From: Acanthacorydalis orientalis | Lineage: Eukaryota; Arthropoda; Insecta; Megaloptera; Corydalidae | DNA length: 64,000 nucleotides | Assembly (NCBI GenBank): GCA_034766995.1 | Contig: CM068316.1 | Coordinates: 20,070,590-20,134,589, forward strand | Direction of reading: 5' to 3' | Shown: in pieces, positions 60,960 through 64,000 of the stretch | How positions within the stretch are numbered: position 1 is the stretch's first letter | Layout of the letters: each line of letters opens with the position of its first letter | Program-made: the position numbers and the translations under genes | The notes under the pieces: generated by a model | The model's input: the letters and a program-made list of their open reading frames with translations, nothing else | Told to the model about the DNA's origin: nothing | Database searches by the model: none

Positions 60960-61268
60960 AGTTTCACTGGGCATGACAAAAATTTTGTCATTTTGTTAAT
61001 ACAACTCCAATGAGCATGACGATATTTTTCGTCATGGTGCTTCAAAAATTAATCTCTATTCGGAATGACGTTTTACTTCTTATTTATTTTTTACTTCTTA
61101 TGATTTATTTTTTGGTTTAATATATTGTATTAAAATATTTCTTTTTTTTATTTTTTTTCCTTTTTGTACACTCGATATAATAACATGTCATTGCAAAGAA
61201 AAAACTGCCCGCTGTAAAAAGAGTTACTTTTACAAGAACAAACATTAATTCCGCTGTTAAGAGGTTAA
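60960..61268. mobile_element. Possible fragment of a TTAA-type element
   Basis: Two related palindromic words, atgacaaaaattttgtcat (60973) and atgacgatatttttcgtcat (61017), lie 44 bases apart. About 190 bases on, the sequence ttccgctgttaagagg ends at a TTAA (61265-61268), in the manner of a piggyBac-type end. The matching left end was not found. Confidence 0.3.
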
Positions 61269-61739
61269 TATACTAATTTTTATAGAAATGATTTGAAATT
61301 CTCACTCGCAAATTTATATATGGTTAATAAGATTATAATTATATATTGTTCCTATTTCTCTGTATTATTATCTTTTAAAAAACTAACTTTTTTCTATGGA
61401 TGAAAGATAAATTTTATTCTATTTTCTGAAAATTTTGGTTAACTGAAAAATAGTTTATTTATTTACGTCCTTATAATTTTGTATATGTATGTTGTAATAT
61501 CAACATACAATTTAATCTTAACCACTACTTCGTAAACAGATATTTTACTTTGTAGCTAAATCCAGTACGGAGCACATTCATATAGAAACAGTAAGACACA
61601 TATAGTCAGTGGTTGAGTCTACTCCATCTTGTGTATACTGTTTTATCAAATTTTATATAACATTAGTTTTTCACATATAGTATGTGATTAAAATAATTAT
61701 TTTATGTGTTACAATTTGTTAACATTTTAATTTATAATA

Positions 61740-61852
61740 CCAGGAGGGACCTCCCTCTACCCACTACGTTCGCGAACCTCCAACGGGGCTTCACTCTCAG
61801 TTTGTTGATATTCGCTCTCCCCCCCAACAAATGACAGAAGTTAATAATTTAT
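61740..61852 (-). repeat. GC-rich dispersed repeat Y, copy 5
   Basis: On the reverse strand it reads attattaacttctgtcattt, a G-run, gagagtgaagccccgttgga and ttcgcgaacgtagtgggtag. It ends in the hairpin gagggaggtccctc followed by ctggtatt. Confidence 0.65.
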
Positions 61853-61984
61853 ATGCACAAATCTGCCTAAAATGTAATCATAAATTTTTTATTGGAAAAG
61901 TTTATAAAAATTAACAACAAAATACAATGTCAAAATGTGTAACAATTTTTTACTCTAAAGCTTCAATGAATACGATATTTTGAA

Positions 61985-62165
61985 TAAATTTATTAACAGT
62001 TTTACACTGAAATTGTATACCCTCATTCGTTGTACGCGGTGAAAGCTCAACATACAAGTGAGTGATGTCAACCAATCACAACAGGGACCACGCGACATCC
62101 ATTAACCAATCATCGATGATCGGGAATAAAAATGGTTAACGTGGTGCTTGTAGAGTATAGCAGGG
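61985..62165. promoter_or_regulatory. CCAAT-containing complex patch
   Basis: Two CCAAT words 34 bases apart (62072-62076 and 62106-62110) lie in a GC-richer stretch with accacgcgacatcc between them. It resembles a promoter in composition, but no transcript or frame is associated with it here. Confidence 0.25.
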
Positions 62166-62407
62166 GGAGTCTAGACGAAAAAAATCTATCTTATGACAAT
62201 TTTATGTTAGAATTATTTATATAGAAAGATATTTACGTACCATTTTTCCATAATAATTGTTATTCAATAACAAAATACGATCAGTTTTATATTCAGTTAA
62301 TGATTAATTTTAATGGCATTAGAATTAAATCATTAATAAAATAAAAGCTCAATCGAATAACCTAAATCAATGAAATAATTAACTAAATATGGTATTAAAA
62401 TATATGT

Positions 62408-62452
<45 letters not shown>

Positions 62453-63127
62453 CACAGAGACTTATTGCAAACGTACACTGTCTACTTGTTAAATTATCCA
62501 AGAAAACACTTTCGACAACTGCACAATTACAATAGTTTATTTTGATTGAATCAAATCACTTACACGACAGTTAATATTTTCAAACTATGCAGCAGAATGC
62601 ATTCTTAGTGCATAATTGATATGTATAGAATTTACAATATATTAATATGACACTTATGTTATTATAACAAAACGTTTCATTTTGTTTCAAATAATATATA
62701 AAAATATATTTTATACAATTTTATCCTTATAATTTAATAGCAGAAACATGAACTTACCTATAATTACTTTAACTAGTTTTTATAGTGTTGATTTACACCT
62801 CTGATATCTCTCTTCTCTCTTTATGTATATATATATATACGGAGAGAGAGAGGGAATGAATATTGTGATCCACCCTAATAAATAACAACTTGTCTTTTTC
62901 TAATTGTCACGCAAATATTAAGGTAAAAGGGAATCTATTATAAAAAAATGTATTTACAAACATTATTTCCTCACTGCTTACATATTTCAAGAGACATAAT
63001 AAATATAAACTGAAAATACCATATACAAGTACGTGTGCTGTTTCCGAAAAGAAAGTCTTATAAAAGCAAAATATACTTTATATTTTGTTTACACTATTAA
63101 GAATGTAGAGGGTTGACAATATATATA
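62166..63127. other. AT-rich DNA, no gene seen
   Basis: TA run at 62411-62450 and a short GA run near 62842-62853. No supported gene. Confidence 0.5.
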
Positions 63128-63654
63128 CATCCGTCCCTCAGTTTACACGAAACTTTTTTACACGAGTTTTTTATGCGGCTACTTATACCTCTATTTACAC
63201 AGTACTTCTTATATGCGGTATTGATTTACGCGGTCAAATAGATTTCATTTTATATAATTTTTCATTGTATTTATTATATATCAAATTGACGCAAATTCTT
63301 ACTTGAACTCTTAAAAGCACGGCAGTGCAGTAAAAAACATGCTCAGAGAGACGTTACATTGCCTTACTAAACATCTTTGCGATCCTAATTTACGTAGCCA
63401 GAAAATATATTTTCATAGAAGTTTTAAAAGTACATACCAAGTGTATACAAGTGACACCGAATAAAATTTATCTACTTTTGTGTTCTAAAACGTCCTTATT
63501 TTTTTTAATTTATGTGAAATAAATATGTGTTTCTACAACTTTACTAGCTTTTATTTCCGATATTTTTTCTATTGTGCTAACAGACTCAATTGACGCGAAT
63601 TTCAATCGTATAAAACAAATCCACGGATACTCCGCGTAAATTGAGGGACAGATG
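63128..63654. mobile_element. pogo/Tigger-like MITE
   Basis: A 527-bp element flanked by TA and lying next to a long (TA)n array. Left end catccgtccctcagtttaca; right end, read inward, catctgtccctcaatttacg. Motifs of the type tttacRcgg and tatgcgg recur in the left 120 bases (gtttacacg, tttacacag, tatgcggc, tttacgcgg), as in Tigger-type elements. No coding sequence. Confidence 0.72.
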
Positions 63655-63747
<93 letters not shown>

Positions 63748-63765
63748 CATATGTATATATATATA
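63655..63765. repeat. (TA)n microsatellite beside the pogo-like MITE
   Basis: More than 100 bases of nearly pure TA starting at the right end of the MITE. The left end of the MITE also abuts a short TA run. Confidence 0.95.
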
Positions 63766-64000
63766 TAAACGATTAATTGAAAGCGGGATTTAAGTATAAA
63801 GAAAATATCAAATCTTCATTTTTCCCATCCACATATAATATATTTTTTTTTATAATTATTGTATTTTCTAACTGCTATAACAAATTAAAAGATAATTAAT
63901 TTTCGCTTATATACCAAATAAATTCTTCGACAAAATTCTAGCAAGGATAGTTAATTGTCCATAATATTATATTTAGCATTTCATTTTTGTTTTACTTGTT

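Overview
The window looks like nuclear DNA of an insect, most likely a hymenopteran such as an ant. It is extremely AT-rich, it carries dozens of long (TA)n arrays, and it is full of mariner-type transposons of the kind common in ant and bee genomes. There are no bacterial features. One host gene is convincing: a single-exon coding region for a Golgi alpha-1,4-glycosyltransferase of the lactosylceramide 4-alpha-galactosyltransferase (Gb3 synthase, GT32) family at 27593-28624 on the plus strand. Everything else with recognisable coding content comes from transposons.

Layout. 1-13 kb: AT-rich DNA with five copies of a mariner family ('family B', ends like ttaggttggtag), one carrying a TTAA-flanked MITE, plus a second mariner ('family A') reduced to its catalytic domain at 8002-8913. 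13-25 kb: five more family B copies, a GC-rich dispersed repeat with a 3' hairpin, and two GC-rich islands (15.1-15.4 and 19.2-19.6 kb). 25.2-27.0 kb: a family B copy split by a 1.24-kb Kolobok-like element at TTAA. 27.6-28.6 kb: the glycosyltransferase. 32.1-35.4 kb: a nearly full-length non-LTR retrotransposon on the minus strand, with one nonsense codon in the endonuclease region, a (TA)n tail and a probable target-site duplication. 36.9-44.2 kb: three more family B copies and the second family A copy, which lies beside the 3' end of another mariner. 45.9-47.0 kb: a non-autonomous hAT element with an 8-bp target duplication. 51.5-57.5 kb: a cluster of six DNA-transposon remnants, including two long mariners and a 690-bp piggyBac derivative. 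63.1-63.7 kb: a pogo/Tigger-like MITE.

How the parts relate. Family B survives mostly as internally deleted copies that keep the ends and the DNA-binding half of the transposase. Family A survives as copies that keep the catalytic half and have lost the DNA-binding half. None of the transposase genes seen here is intact, so these copies must have been moved in trans. Two family B copies served as targets for TTAA-specific elements, and the uninterrupted siblings in the same window give the pre-insertion sequence directly. No new multi-gene system was found. The most novel material is the GC-rich hairpin repeat, the unclassified repeat shared by 6.1 and 42.0 kb, and several GC-rich or coding-like islands of unknown role.
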